Made by a program: the position numbers and the translations under genes
The notes under the pieces: model-generated
Told to the model about the DNA's origin: nothing
Seen by the model: the letters and a program-made list of their open reading frames with translations, nothing else
Databases searched by the model: none
Part shown: piece by piece, positions 1-7,466 of the stretch
Layout: every line of letters starts with the position of its first letter
Position numbering within the stretch: position 1 is the first letter of the stretch
From: Pseudomonas sp.
GTDB lineage: Bacteria; Pseudomonadota; Gammaproteobacteria; Pseudomonadales; Pseudomonadaceae
Direction of reading: 5' to 3'
Assembly (NCBI RefSeq): GCF_017744435.1
Contig: NZ_JAGIBG010000039.1
Coordinates: forward strand, 1-49,540
Length of the DNA stretch: 49,540 bases

Positions 1-1
1 C

Positions 2-94
2 GCCTATGTGATCGACAACAAAGGCGCGGTAACAGAGGGCGGGCTGGTTGTGTACGAGACCTTCGACGTGTTCAACGGTGCGGTGAAGGCCTGA
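2..94 (+). CDS. 3' end of an unidentified phage gene (partial)
   Basis: Frame 2 is open from the window edge to a TGA at 92-94 and encodes 30 residues ending in FNGAVKA. The start lies upstream of the window. I do not recognise the product. The uninterrupted frame and its place in a phage gene block support it being the tail of a real gene. Confidence 0.5.
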   Translation, partial: AYVIDNKGAVTEGGLVVYETFDVFNGAVKA

Positions 95-134
95 AGATGA
101 ATTTACCCAGGCCACGCAAAGCCGCCTGACCCTC

Positions 135-156
135 CGGCGCTGCCCGCCAGCGCCTT
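135..156. repeat. 22-bp hairpin repeat, copy 1
   Basis: The same 22 bases occur at 393-414. Each copy contains a 7-bp stem (GGCGCTG / CAGCGCC) around a CCCGC loop. This copy lies directly beyond the stop codon of the minus-strand gene at 155-352 and could act as its terminator, although it lacks a clear T-run. Confidence 0.6.
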
Positions 157-352
157 AACGCTTGTCGTGAAGCTCTGGCGGCCAAGCGGTGAAGAGCATG
201 TACATACCTGGCCCACCTATCCAAGCCCAGTTGATGCTTGGCCAAACTACCGTCACAGCGATCCAGGCAACGATCAGCGTTATCCCAGCGCGCCGACGGC
301 GCCTTGGAGTGAGCCACTCCTGAAAAGCCTTATGCCGCTCCCGCAACCCCAT
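155..352 (-). CDS. small membrane protein of unknown function
   Basis: This gene encodes 65 residues. A basic N-terminus containing a run of five arginines (RRRRR) is followed by a hydrophobic stretch at about residues 22-55 (ITLIVAWIAVTVVW...) that could form one or two membrane spans, and a short charged tail. The ATG at 352 was chosen over the upstream ATG at 391 because AAGGAG lies 7 bases before it on the minus strand. It points opposite to the neighbouring phage genes, and identical 22-bp hairpin repeats sit on either side. I do not recognise a family; a phage accessory membrane peptide is possible. Confidence 0.5.
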   Translation of the reverse strand: MGLRERHKAFQEWLTPRRRRRAGITLIVAWIAVTVVWPSINWAWIGGPGMYMLFTAWPPELHDKR

Positions 353-392
353 TACCACTCTCCTTGTTTGGTAAGCGGCGAAGCATATCACT

Positions 393-414
393 CGGCGCTG
401 CCCGCCAGCGCCTT
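393..414. repeat. 22-bp hairpin repeat, copy 2
   Basis: Identical over 22 bases to 135-156 and 258 bp from it. It lies just upstream of the small minus-strand membrane-protein gene, so that gene is bracketed by two copies of the same hairpin. Confidence 0.6.
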
Positions 415-457
415 CCCCTATTCAACGATAACGCCTCAGCGAAACGCTGACGCCATC

Positions 458-682
458 ATGGCCGGCGAAAGGGTCAAGCAGCTCAGCACCCTCTTCGATA
501 CTCCGCAGCACGCCCAGCAATTCATCGAGCTGGCCAAGAAAGCCGGCGCTTGCCGCGACCTCAAGATCCGCTGCAAGGCCGCCCTGCTCGACGAGAAGGG
601 CAAGAAGATCCTCAGTCCCAAGACCAGAATGCCCGTCATTGGCTGGGCGGATTGGAAACCAGAAACTCACAAAGCAGCCTGA
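458..682 (+). CDS. small phage protein of unknown function
   Basis: This frame encodes 74 residues (MAGERVKQLSTLFD...), rich in Lys and Glu, with no membrane segment. It ends 13 bases before the methyltransferase start and probably belongs to the same transcript. The frame is open further upstream to 167, but that part reads as non-protein-like sequence and overlaps the opposite-strand gene, so I start at the ATG at 458. No good ribosome binding site precedes it; a small hairpin (TCAGCG/CGCTGA, 436-450) does. Function unknown. Confidence 0.4.
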   Translation: MAGERVKQLSTLFDTPQHAQQFIELAKKAGACRDLKIRCKAALLDEKGKKILSPKTRMPVIGWADWKPETHKAA

Positions 683-695
683 CACGGAAATCACC

Positions 696-1619
696 ATGAC
701 CACAGCAATCGACCTGTTCGCCGGCCTCGGCGGATGGAGCACCGGCGCACGCGCCGCAGGCGTCCAGGTTCTCTGGGCGGCAAACCACTGGCCAGAGGCA
801 GTTAAGTGGCATGCGGCCAACCATAAGAACACCGAACACGTCTGCCAGGACCTCCAACAAGCGAACTGGGCGAAGGTCCCTCGCTCGGACATCGGCATCG
901 CCTCTCCATGCTGCCAAGGATTCACCAACGCCCGCGGCAAGAAGAGCGAAAATCCGGAGCATGACGCATCGCGCTCCACAGCCTGGGCAGTTCCATCTGC
1001 TGCTGAGGTGCTGAAACAGGATGCCTGGGTAGTCGAGAACGTGCCCGAGTTCGTGAACTGGGTGCTCTACCCCAGCTGGGTAGATGCGATGCGGCGCCTG
1101 GGCTACCAGGTCGCGCCGCACATCGTAGATTGTGCCGACCTGGGCGTCCCGCAGCACCGTGTGCGCCTGTTCCTGATCTGCACCAAGAGCAAGGCACCGA
1201 TTCAGCTGCAGCTGCAACAGTGCGAGCATGTGCCGGCCAGCAGCTTCCTCGACTTCGACGCTGGGCGCTGGTCGCCGATCGAAAAACCAGGCCGGGCCCA
1301 GGCCACGCTGGACCGGGTGCGCAACGGCCGCCAGCGTTTCGGCGATCGGTTCATCATGCCCTACTACGGCAAAGGCTCCGGCACCACCGGCCGCGACATC
1401 AACAGGCCGATAGGCACCATCACCACCCTGGACCGCTGGGCCTTGGTCGACGGCGATCGAATGCGAATGCTCAGCGCCAACGAAGCCTTGGCCGCGATGT
1501 CGTTCCCGGCTGACACCCTTCGCCCAGACAACCATCGGCTGACCATGCACATGGCCGGAAACGCGGTACCGCCGCTGGCCGGCCAACGAGTGATTGAAGC
1601 GCTGCTGAAAGCCGCATAA
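696..1619 (+). CDS. DNA cytosine-5 methyltransferase
   Basis: The 307-residue product transfers a methyl group from S-adenosylmethionine to C5 of cytosine in a specific DNA sequence. Family motifs appear in order: motif I DLFAGLGG (residues 6-13), the catalytic loop SPCCQGFT (70-77), ENV of motif VI (114-116), PQHRVRLF of motif VIII (152-159), and AGNAVPP of motif X near the C-terminus (287-293). The catalytic loop reads PCCQ rather than the usual PCQ. The ATG at 696 is preferred to 639 because motif I normally begins within a few residues of the start. No restriction enzyme is adjacent, so this is probably a phage orphan enzyme that protects phage DNA from host restriction. The recognition sequence cannot be read from the protein. 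Confidence 0.9.
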   Translation: MTTAIDLFAGLGGWSTGARAAGVQVLWAANHWPEAVKWHAANHKNTEHVCQDLQQANWAKVPRSDIGIASPCCQGFTNARGKKSENPEHDASRSTAWAVPSAAEVLKQDAWVVENVPEFVNWVLYPSWVDAMRRLGYQVAPHIVDCADLGVPQHRVRLFLICTKSKAPIQLQLQQCEHVPASSFLDFDAGRWSPIEKPGRAQATLDRVRNGRQRFGDRFIMPYYGKGSGTTGRDINRPIGTITTLDRWALVDGDRMRMLSANEALAAMSFPADTLRPDNHRLTMHMAGNAVPPLAGQRVIEALLKAA

Positions 1620-2171
1620 CTAGCTCGGTGCGACCTGATGGAGCGAAAGACACTGCTCTTTAATCTTGGCGATTATTGTTTCCCCCGGCACGCAAAGGAA
1701 CTCCTCGCCAGTCGTTGTAGTAGCGAGCGCACGAAGCGTCTTGATGTTGCTCTTCCAGTCAGCCCCTAATGATTCCGCCATCTTTGCAAACCACCGCTGA
1801 TCATCTACCGAGAAAAGCCATTTATGTGCGACTCCCGACGCTTGAAGTGTCGGCAAGTCGTCGCTGAGCGCCCTATCAAACATCTGAATGAAGCTGCTCC
1901 TGGCTTTTTTCTTGCCAAAAACCCATCCAATAGAGTCCGGATGAAAGCTCCTATCGCCTGTGTTCACCAGCTTGAACACAATGTGCTCTGGATGATGTTC
2001 AGCTCCCGGCTCCGCCATGAGCATCAAGTTCACAGAGAGATCCGCGCTCCGTTTTCCAGTCTTCATCGAAAGATAGAGAGACACGACTACGGCACATATC
2101 GTCCCAGCGGCAGCGAACCAATTCGCGAAACCGTTGATGATGGCCCATTGATCAACTGTAAGCCCAAACAC
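1620..2171 (-). CDS. membrane-anchored protein of unknown function
   Basis: The 183-residue product has one hydrophobic segment near the N-terminus (about residues 17-37, ANWFAAAGTICAVVVSLYL), followed by a soluble domain without recognisable motifs. It runs opposite to its neighbours and abuts the methyltransferase stop end to end. The base composition looks less GC-rich than the surrounding genes. Orientation, composition and position suggest an independently expressed cargo gene of the prophage, possibly a lysogenic-conversion or defence gene, but nothing in the sequence identifies its role. Confidence 0.6.
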   Translation of the reverse strand: MFGLTVDQWAIINGFANWFAAAGTICAVVVSLYLSMKTGKRSADLSVNLMLMAEPGAEHHPEHIVFKLVNTGDRSFHPDSIGWVFGKKKARSSFIQMFDRALSDDLPTLQASGVAHKWLFSVDDQRWFAKMAESLGADWKSNIKTLRALATTTTGEEFLCVPGETIIAKIKEQCLSLHQVAPS

Positions 2172-2225
2172 CCTGATACTCCATCAAGCCTAAATGGTTG
2201 CGAACTATAGCCGCGAGGTATTCCC

Positions 2226-2366
2226 ATGCCCACAGAAAACCGATCCAGCAACCCAGGAGATGGCCGCCCCGACCCTTACTGGTCGTTTACCAGCGCAGAG
2301 ACGCCCAAGCACGCTGAACGACCAGGCCTAGCGTGGACTGTGCAGAACGGAATCGAGAAAACCTGA
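2226..2366 (+). CDS. 46-residue phage protein of unknown function
   Basis: A short open frame begins at an ATG 8 bases after a GAGG ribosome binding site (2214-2217) and ends with TGA at 2366. The product is hydrophilic and contains the string DPYWSFTSAET. It fills the gap before the HEPN-like gene. No homologue is recognised. The ribosome binding site and natural-looking composition support it; its length argues for caution. Confidence 0.45.
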   Translation: MPTENRSSNPGDGRPDPYWSFTSAETPKHAERPGLAWTVQNGIEKT

Positions 2367-2442
2367 AGGCTTGAGGTTCACATCAGGTTGCCATTACTCT
2401 CGAAGGTTAAGCCCCCACCAGGAAAGTGAGGGGCCGATCATC

Positions 2443-3264
2443 ATGGGATGCGAAATGACTGAGACGAACCTAGAGAAGTACCGGAAGGACCTTGACGCTT
2501 TAGTCGGTGAAGCCCAATCCGTCCGCAACTCGCTTTACAACGAAGTCCAGCCCGAGGAGTTTCTGGACTGGGTACTGGCGGAGGTGGGAGGGGATGAGAA
2601 GTTGGCGGAAGAACATATCCGCCAGTTGAAGCCCTTCCGCGTCGCTTACCACCACTGGTACTCGGAAGCCGTTGTGGTCATAAAACAGCTGCTGCCGGAC
2701 CGTCACGCAGACTTCGTCCGCCTGTACGAGCGGCCAAAGAATCGCCGAGAAATCACTCTCGACACCTACCGCATTGAGGACGCCTGCCAAGGTATCGCGC
2801 GGCCGAGGCCTAACGCCGCTACGATAGGCAAGAAAACAGCAATCTCGCTGATTACTCAACAGATTGCGATTCTCGAGTCAGTGAAACGCCGGTTCGAAAG
2901 CTCCCTCTTCGACATCAAACAACTGGTACAAGCCGACCTTTTTGACTCGGAATTGGACACGGCTCGAGGGCTGCTGAAGGCAGGGTTTGCGCGCGCTGCG
3001 GGCGCTATTGCCGGGGTGGTTTTGGAGGGGCATCTGAAGGAGGTCGCCGCTAAACACGGCCTACCCAAAACGCTGACGACCATAAACCCGCTCAACCATG
3101 CGCTGAAAGCAGCAGGGGTAATCGATCAGGCGCAGTCCCGTCACATCGAGTTTCTCGGCGATGTCCGTAACAACTGTGGCCACAAACGCGCCGCCGACCC
3201 CAAGGACGCCGACGTCCAAGACCTCATTGACGGCGTCGTGAAGGTCATCAAGACCGTCTTCTGA
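2443..3264 (+). CDS. putative HEPN-domain protein (candidate RNase)
   Basis: The 273-residue soluble protein has an alpha-helical pattern throughout. Its C-terminal part (about 172-273) has the layout of HEPN domains: a helix ARGLLKAGFARAAGAIAGVVLE, then RNNCGH at 242-247, matching the RNxxxH signature of HEPN ribonucleases. The N-terminal 170 residues are unfamiliar. The start at 2443 is chosen for GAGGGG 9 bases upstream; ATG 2455 is an alternative. Known HEPN proteins include toxins and abortive-infection RNases, so in a prophage this could be a defence or toxin gene. No obvious antitoxin adjoins it. The motif is seen directly; the function is inferred. Confidence 0.6.
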   Translation: MGCEMTETNLEKYRKDLDALVGEAQSVRNSLYNEVQPEEFLDWVLAEVGGDEKLAEEHIRQLKPFRVAYHHWYSEAVVVIKQLLPDRHADFVRLYERPKNRREITLDTYRIEDACQGIARPRPNAATIGKKTAISLITQQIAILESVKRRFESSLFDIKQLVQADLFDSELDTARGLLKAGFARAAGAIAGVVLEGHLKEVAAKHGLPKTLTTINPLNHALKAAGVIDQAQSRHIEFLGDVRNNCGHKRAADPKDADVQDLIDGVVKVIKTVF

Positions 3265-3267
3265 TCT

Positions 3268-3290
3268 AATGGGGCTTATCTAGCCCCATT
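3268..3290 (+). terminator. intrinsic terminator-like hairpin
   Basis: A perfect 9-bp stem (AATGGGGCT / AGCCCCATT) with a 5-base loop lies just beyond the stop of the HEPN-like gene. Only a short T-rich tail follows, so termination may be partial. Confidence 0.55.
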
Positions 3291-3584
3291 TCACCGTTCC
3301 TCCACAGCACCAGCCCGGCGTCAGTCGTTTGGCTTGCGCCTCCGCTCGCTCAGCAAAGCTCGCGAAAGCCGGTATGTAAGCCGCCCAAGACGAGCTTGAT
3401 AGAGGAATTTTGGTCGATTTCACGGCCAAACATTGGGCACTGTGCGAGTTTGTCGAAGCTTCTCGTGATGTAACCGGGCTCGCGTAAAGAGCCGCCTGGT
3501 TACCAAAGCACGTTTGTTCTCCTACAAGCAGTAGCCCCCTCTCCCCTCTATTCACTGCCGCGATATGGCGGCCAAGGAATCGTC
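3291..3584. other. 294-bp phage intergenic stretch without a convincing gene
   Basis: A minus-strand open frame of 91 codons (3280-3555, GTG start, ending GGTVKWG) covers most of it, but it overlaps the terminator hairpin and has no recognisable domain. I treat it as unproven. The right end carries AAGGA ahead of the next gene at 3585. Confidence 0.4.
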
Positions 3585-3914
3585 ATGCCTGAAGAAATCA
3601 AGCTGATCCAGCCGGCGCCGGTCGTGCGCGACGAATACGGGATGTTCGAGCATCCCGACCTACCCGACTTCGACGAGGGCGACGGCGAGAAGTGCAAAGC
3701 CTGGATCGCGCAGCAGGGCCTGCAACTCGTCATGGTCTACCTAGAAACCGACGCGCCTGAAGAGGTCGCTGAGCGCTACTTCGAAGCCGGCGAGCCGCAT
3801 TGCGGCTACTGGGAGCCAGGCAAGCCCGAGGGTGACGGCTGGTTCTGCCTAGCCATCCACGACACCGACGACGGCCCTGTGTGCTGGTGGGCGCGCCGCG
3901 AGGTGAAGCCATGA
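3585..3914 (+). CDS. conserved-looking phage protein, unknown function
   Basis: The 109-residue product is acidic and rich in Asp, Glu, Pro and Trp (ends CWWARREVKP), with no signal peptide or membrane segment. A clear AAGGA precedes the ATG. It opens a run of seven overlapping genes (3585-5573) that are probably co-transcribed. Its stop codon shares ATGA with the start of the next gene, which implies translational coupling. No function is recognised; such small genes typically sit in the early region of temperate phages. Confidence 0.7.
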   Translation: MPEEIKLIQPAPVVRDEYGMFEHPDLPDFDEGDGEKCKAWIAQQGLQLVMVYLETDAPEEVAERYFEAGEPHCGYWEPGKPEGDGWFCLAIHDTDDGPVCWWARREVKP

Positions 3915-4351
3915 GCCGCAGCGGATACAGCGACGACTGCAGTGGTTGGGGCCTCATCTGCTGGCGGGGCGCTGTCGCGTCAGCCATCCGGGGCAAGCGT
4001 GGCCAGGCCTTCTTGGTCGAGCTGCGCGACGCCCTGGACGCCATGCCCGACAAGCGCCTGGTCACCGACACGCTGGAGGCCGATGGTCAGTTCTGCACCC
4101 TGGGTGCGCTCGGCGCTAAGCGCGGGCTCGACATGAGCCTGATCGACGCCCACGACCGCGAGAGCGTGGCACAGGCCTTCGGCATCGCTGAGGCACTGGC
4201 CGCCGAGATCGTTTTCGAGAACGATGAAAGCCCAGGTCAGTTCGTGCAGGACGATGTTGGGCGTTGGAAGCTGATTCGGGACACGCCCGAAAGCCGATGG
4301 CAGCGCATGCGCAACTGGGTCGAATCCCACATCCAGCAGGTGCAGCCATGA
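3911..4351 (+). CDS. phage protein of unknown function
   Basis: The 146-residue product begins MSRSGYSDDC and contains RGAVASAIRGKRGQAF and a C-terminal ESRWQRMRNWVESH. I recall this layout from many temperate phages of Gram-negative hosts but know no assigned function. It overlaps its neighbours on both sides by ATGA (3911-3914 and 4348-4351), which fixes the start at 3911 rather than the upstream ATG at 3881. It is cytoplasmic, with no membrane segment. Confidence 0.75.
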   Translation: MSRSGYSDDCSGWGLICWRGAVASAIRGKRGQAFLVELRDALDAMPDKRLVTDTLEADGQFCTLGALGAKRGLDMSLIDAHDRESVAQAFGIAEALAAEIVFENDESPGQFVQDDVGRWKLIRDTPESRWQRMRNWVESHIQQVQP

Positions 4352-4599
4352 CCCGCCTCGCCCTCTGCCTCCTGCTGCTGGCCACCGGCGCCAGCGCAAC
4401 CGAGAACGTCATCGACGTGCAGCACGACAGCCAGCGCGGCGTCACCTGCTACCTGCTGAATGGGGTCGGCATCAGCTGCATCCCCGACAGCCAGCTGCAG
4501 GCCGGCAACCAGCGCCAGCTCTCCCCGCACGAAACACAACCCGAACCTACACCCGCACTGGCGCCTGGGCGCTGGATTGATGAGAGGTATCGCCTGTGA
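4348..4599 (+). CDS. small exported phage protein
   Basis: The 83-residue product starts with a typical Sec signal peptide (MTRLALCLLLLATGASA, likely cut before TEN), leaving a mature protein of about 66 residues with two cysteines (in VTCYLL and GISCIP) that could form a disulfide in the periplasm. The start is set by the ATGA overlap with the previous gene. The function is unknown; periplasmic phage peptides sometimes act in superinfection exclusion, but nothing here proves it. Confidence 0.65.
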   Translation: MTRLALCLLLLATGASATENVIDVQHDSQRGVTCYLLNGVGISCIPDSQLQAGNQRQLSPHETQPEPTPALAPGRWIDERYRL

Positions 4600-4919
4600 G
4601 CAAGAAGAAAACTCACTTTACCATCGTCTCCAGCACCGAGCTGGAGGAGTTGCGCCAAGACCGGGCCCGCCTCAACGCGCTGGAATCTTGCTGCTGGGAT
4701 GTCAGCTTCGAAAGCCATTCGAACGGCATGGACGGCGACTACAGCATCGGAATCGAGATCATTGGCCACTACATGGGCAAGCCAAACCGGCGCGTGCTCG
4801 GCGAGAACTACAACGAGAACCTGCGCGCCGCCATCGACCAGGCGCTCACCGCTGAGGCATATCCGCCAGAGCGCCCGGAGTACGACCAGTATGGCAATCC
4901 CGAGCGGAGGCGCGCATGA
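4596..4919 (+). CDS. phage protein of unknown function
   Basis: The 107-residue hydrophilic protein starts at a GTG overlapping the previous stop (GTGA, 4596-4599) and overlaps the next gene by ATGA. The N-terminal part (TELEELRQDRARLNALE) looks like a short coiled coil, followed by a mixed segment and a Pro/Tyr-rich tail. Layouts like this (a short coiled coil, then NxNLRAAIDQAL) occur in small phage early proteins of unknown role. Confidence 0.65.
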   Translation: MSKKKTHFTIVSSTELEELRQDRARLNALESCCWDVSFESHSNGMDGDYSIGIEIIGHYMGKPNRRVLGENYNENLRAAIDQALTAEAYPPERPEYDQYGNPERRRA

Positions 4920-5323
4920 CCGACCTGATCGAAGTGAAGACGGCAGATCTGGCCGGCGAAGCGCTGGGGTGGGCTGTAGGCAAGGCTGAAGGCCTGGACG
5001 TGTTCCTGGTCCCGCCGCAGTACGGCAACCCCTGGCGGGTGTTCGCCCGGTACCAGGCCACGGCCACCGAGCACACCAAGCGCTACAACCCTTGGGAAGA
5101 CTGGGCGCTGGGCGGCCCGCTATTCGACAAGCACTGCAAGGGCTTCGGCATGCTGCAGGATGGCACAGACTCCCGGTACCGAGCGTTCGCCTACAACCGG
5201 CCCACTGGATTCAGCCGCTTAGCCGGTGGTCCAACGATCCTCACCGCAGGCTGCAGGGCGATAGTGACCCTAAACACTGGCGATACGGCCCAGGTGCCGA
5301 AGGAGCTGATGCCATGTTCTTGA
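4916..5323 (+). CDS. NinX-like phage protein (DUF2591-like)
   Basis: The 135-residue protein resembles the NinX/DUF2591 family: MTDLIEVKTADLAGEALGWAVGKAEG at the N-terminus, the central PWEDWALGGPLFDK, and the terminal CRAIVTLNTGDTAQVPKEL. NinX proteins lie in the early or nin region of lambdoid and related phages; their biochemical role is not established. The start is fixed by ATGA overlap with the preceding gene. Family assignment rests on remembered pattern similarity. Confidence 0.7.
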   Translation: MTDLIEVKTADLAGEALGWAVGKAEGLDVFLVPPQYGNPWRVFARYQATATEHTKRYNPWEDWALGGPLFDKHCKGFGMLQDGTDSRYRAFAYNRPTGFSRLAGGPTILTAGCRAIVTLNTGDTAQVPKELMPCS

Positions 5324-5379
5324 TCCCACTCGCAGCACCACTGCTCATGGCCTATCTGGTATGGAAGGCGCCGCGATGA
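5314..5379 (+). CDS. 21-residue hydrophobic peptide
   Basis: A tiny open frame (MFLIPLAAPLLMAYLVWKAPR) forms a single potential membrane helix. It has AAGGAG about 9 bases upstream, overlaps the NinX-like gene by 10 bases and shares ATGA with the next gene. The ribosome binding site and tight packing suggest it is translated, perhaps to couple translation of its neighbours. Confidence 0.45.
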   Translation: MFLIPLAAPLLMAYLVWKAPR

Positions 5380-5573
5380 AGCTGATCTACCGCATCAACC
5401 GCTGGCTGCCATTTGGCGGCCTGCCCATCGCGCGCGTCCAGCACGGTAGCAACACCTGCACCCTCTACAAAAACGGCTGGGTGCTGATCAGCGACGGCAA
5501 GAGCACCGACGCTCTCCCGCTCAACTTCACCAGCCAGGCACTGGTCGACGCATTCGCGGCCGAACTCGCCTAA
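5376..5573 (+). CDS. small phage protein of unknown function
   Basis: The 65-residue product has a basic N-terminus (MKLIYRINRWLPFGG) and a C-terminal half resembling a small beta-rich fold. Its start is chosen by ATGA overlap with the 21-residue peptide at 5314. It ends the overlapping gene run; a 64-bp gap with AT-poor sequence follows. No family is recognised. Confidence 0.6.
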   Translation: MKLIYRINRWLPFGGLPIARVQHGSNTCTLYKNGWVLISDGKSTDALPLNFTSQALVDAFAAELA

Positions 5574-5637
5574 CCCCTCCTCCCCCAATTCGACAACTCA
5601 AGCCCGCCGACATGCGCGGGCATGGAGAGCTATCGCC

Positions 5638-6060
5638 ATGACGAAAGAAGAACTGGCAGCCCAGCTGACCGGCATTGAATACCCAACTCGCATCCCGGGC
5701 GCACTCATCGTCGCAGCACAGAGCTCCGGCCTGGTGATCCTCTGCGGAGCCAGCGACGACCTTATGGAGTTCTACGGCGCCCGCCGGGAAGAGATTGGCT
5801 GCTACGACGGAGGCTATGCCTACGTCGACCAGGATGGCCCACTTCCAGACCCTGACTGCCTCGACGATCACGACAGTGACGGGGCCATGAAGTACTACCA
5901 GCGCAAGGCCAATGCCATGCCTATCGAGGCCTGCTGGTGCAAGGAAGAAGGCTACAGCTGGACATACAAGACCGACATCCCGCACGCCACTTTCGAAGTG
6001 GTTGAGGATGGAGAGCCGTACTGCCGCGGCATCGTGTTCGCCCTGGCTGACCTGGCCTGA
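5638..6060 (+). CDS. phage protein of unknown function
   Basis: The 140-residue acidic protein has many Asp and Cys residues (CCGASDD-type segments, EACWCKEEG, EPYCRG), no signal peptide and no membrane helix. The ATG follows GGAGAG about 8 bases upstream. The cysteines are spread out and do not form a recognisable zinc finger. It precedes the excisionase by 39 bases and is likely on the same early transcript. Confidence 0.65.
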   Translation: MTKEELAAQLTGIEYPTRIPGALIVAAQSSGLVILCGASDDLMEFYGARREEIGCYDGGYAYVDQDGPLPDPDCLDDHDSDGAMKYYQRKANAMPIEACWCKEEGYSWTYKTDIPHATFEVVEDGEPYCRGIVFALADLA

Positions 6061-6099
6061 CCACCAACCAGCCGCCACCGGCGGCGTGGAGACCATCCC

Positions 6100-6432
6100 A
6101 TGGAAAATGAACGCTCCGGTGACGTCGATAAAGTCACCGAACAGCGAATGGCCGACCTGCTCGGCTGCACCAAGCGTGCCTTGGAGGGCCGGCGCCTACG
6201 TGGGGCAATCCCCGAGGGCGTCTGGATGAAGCACGGCGGCCGGATCATCTACAGCAAGAAGAGGTATGACGAATGGCTGGAAAGCCAATGGATTTACCCC
6301 CTGGCATCGACGTCCACTACGGCTCGCTCCGGCTCAGGTTCATGTGGGAAGGTACTCGCCGAAGTGAGACCCTTCCCTACCCCCCGACACAAAAAGGCAT
6401 CAAGGCTGCATCCCAGCTTCGCGATAAAGTAA
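6100..6432 (+). CDS. xis: excisionase (Xis/Cox-like)
   Basis: The 110-residue protein has an N-terminal winged-helix pattern of recombination directionality factors: VTEQRMADLLGCTKRALEGRRLRG (about 11-34) followed by GGRIIYSKKRYDEWL. Such proteins bind att arms and bias the integrase toward excision. It lies directly upstream of the integrase, and its last 160 bases overlap the integrase start in another frame, so the two are translationally linked. The C-terminal third is low-complexity and basic, as in other Pseudomonas excisionases I recall. Confidence 0.75.
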   Translation: MENERSGDVDKVTEQRMADLLGCTKRALEGRRLRGAIPEGVWMKHGGRIIYSKKRYDEWLESQWIYPLASTSTTARSGSGSCGKVLAEVRPFPTPRHKKASRLHPSFAIK

Positions 6433-7466
6433 ACAGTCTGATCAAGCTCAACCTCTTGGACCACGACAAATACGCGGAGCTGTTTCCCAGTTCCGCAGCC
6501 GTCGTGGGCGGTGTCCCAACGTTCGGCGAGTACGCCCAGCTGTGGCTGGACAGCCGTGAGATCGCAGCTGGCACCAGGCTCAACTACAAGGGCACCCTGA
6601 ATCTGTACTGGGTGCCCCATCTAGCGTTTGTTCGCATTGATCTGATCACTTCGACGCTGCTGAGGCGGATTGTCGCCTCGATCACCTGGACATCACCATC
6701 GGTCAAGCGCAATGCAATGGTGAAGCTTTCGACCATCCTGCGTTCAGCGGTGCTTGACGGGCTGATCACGAGAAACCCCGCGGAAGCCATTCAACTGCCA
6801 GCGCGCTCCAGGAAGGAAGTTGATCCCTTCACATTGGACGAGGCAAACACGATCATCGCTGAGCTCTACAAGCACCCTCATTGGCCCAGCCAGATCTATG
6901 CCGCATTCTTCGAGTTCATGTTTTTCACTGGCCTGCGTCTGTCCGAAGGCCTGGCATTGAGATGGGATGCGGTCGACACGACCAAGAAGACCGCCCACGT
7001 GCGGAGAACCATCGCACTGGGGGTGGTTGAGGAAAGGACGAAGACGGGGAAGGATAGGTTTGTGCTGCTCAACGACAGGGCCTTGCACGCCTTGGAGTTC
7101 GCCAAGCAGTACGCAGAACGCCGCAGGCAGGGCAAAGGGCAATTCACCGAATCGTCGTTCGTCTTCCCGCCCGGGAAGAATGGGGAGCACGTCAAGCAGA
7201 CGTCGGACCTGCACCACCAATGGCGGCCAATCCTGAAAGGTTTGGGGATCAGGTACCGCCCCCCGTATAACTGCCGCCACACCTATGCGACAATATGCTT
7301 AATGTCTGGTCTCAACCCCGCATTTATCGCCCAACAGCTCGGGCATAGCGTGCAGATGCTCTTATCGACTTATGCGCGCTGGATTAACTCGTCCAACGAC
7401 TGGCAGGAGCTGGAAAAGCTCCAGATTGGTCCGAAATTGGTCCGTAGCTGCGAAGAAGCCACGTAA
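6273..7466 (+). CDS. int: tyrosine site-specific integrase
   Basis: The 397-residue integrase has an N-terminal arm-binding segment (about 1-60, GSLRLRFMWEGTRRSETLPYPPT, DUF3596-like), a core-binding SAM-like domain (about 83-175) and a catalytic domain (185-380). Active-site residues visible are R222 in TGLRLSEG, K260 in KTGKDRF, R335 in YNCRHTYAT, H358 in QLGHS and the nucleophile Y367 in STYARW. The first His of the usual HxxR box is Tyr332, a common variant. GAGG 8 bases before 6273 supports the start. The gene appears intact. It ends 20 bp before the ABC-F start, so the element is probably inserted at the 5' edge of that gene. Confidence 0.9.
   Translation: MAGKPMDLPPGIDVHYGSLRLRFMWEGTRRSETLPYPPTQKGIKAASQLRDKVNSLIKLNLLDHDKYAELFPSSAAVVGGVPTFGEYAQLWLDSREIAAGTRLNYKGTLNLYWVPHLAFVRIDLITSTLLRRIVASITWTSPSVKRNAMVKLSTILRSAVLDGLITRNPAEAIQLPARSRKEVDPFTLDEANTIIAELYKHPHWPSQIYAAFFEFMFFTGLRLSEGLALRWDAVDTTKKTAHVRRTIALGVVEERTKTGKDRFVLLNDRALHALEFAKQYAERRRQGKGQFTESSFVFPPGKNGEHVKQTSDLHHQWRPILKGLGIRYRPPYNCRHTYATICLMSGLNPAFIAQQLGHSVQMLLSTYARWINSSNDWQELEKLQIGPKLVRSCEEAT

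Noticed and set aside
167..457. N-terminal extension of the small gene at 458-682
   Set aside because: The reading is unlike natural protein and overlaps a minus-strand gene with a good ribosome binding site.
3280..3555. 91-codon minus-strand frame in the phage region
   Set aside because: No recognisable domain, GTG start, overlaps a terminator hairpin; left unannotated rather than excluded for certain.
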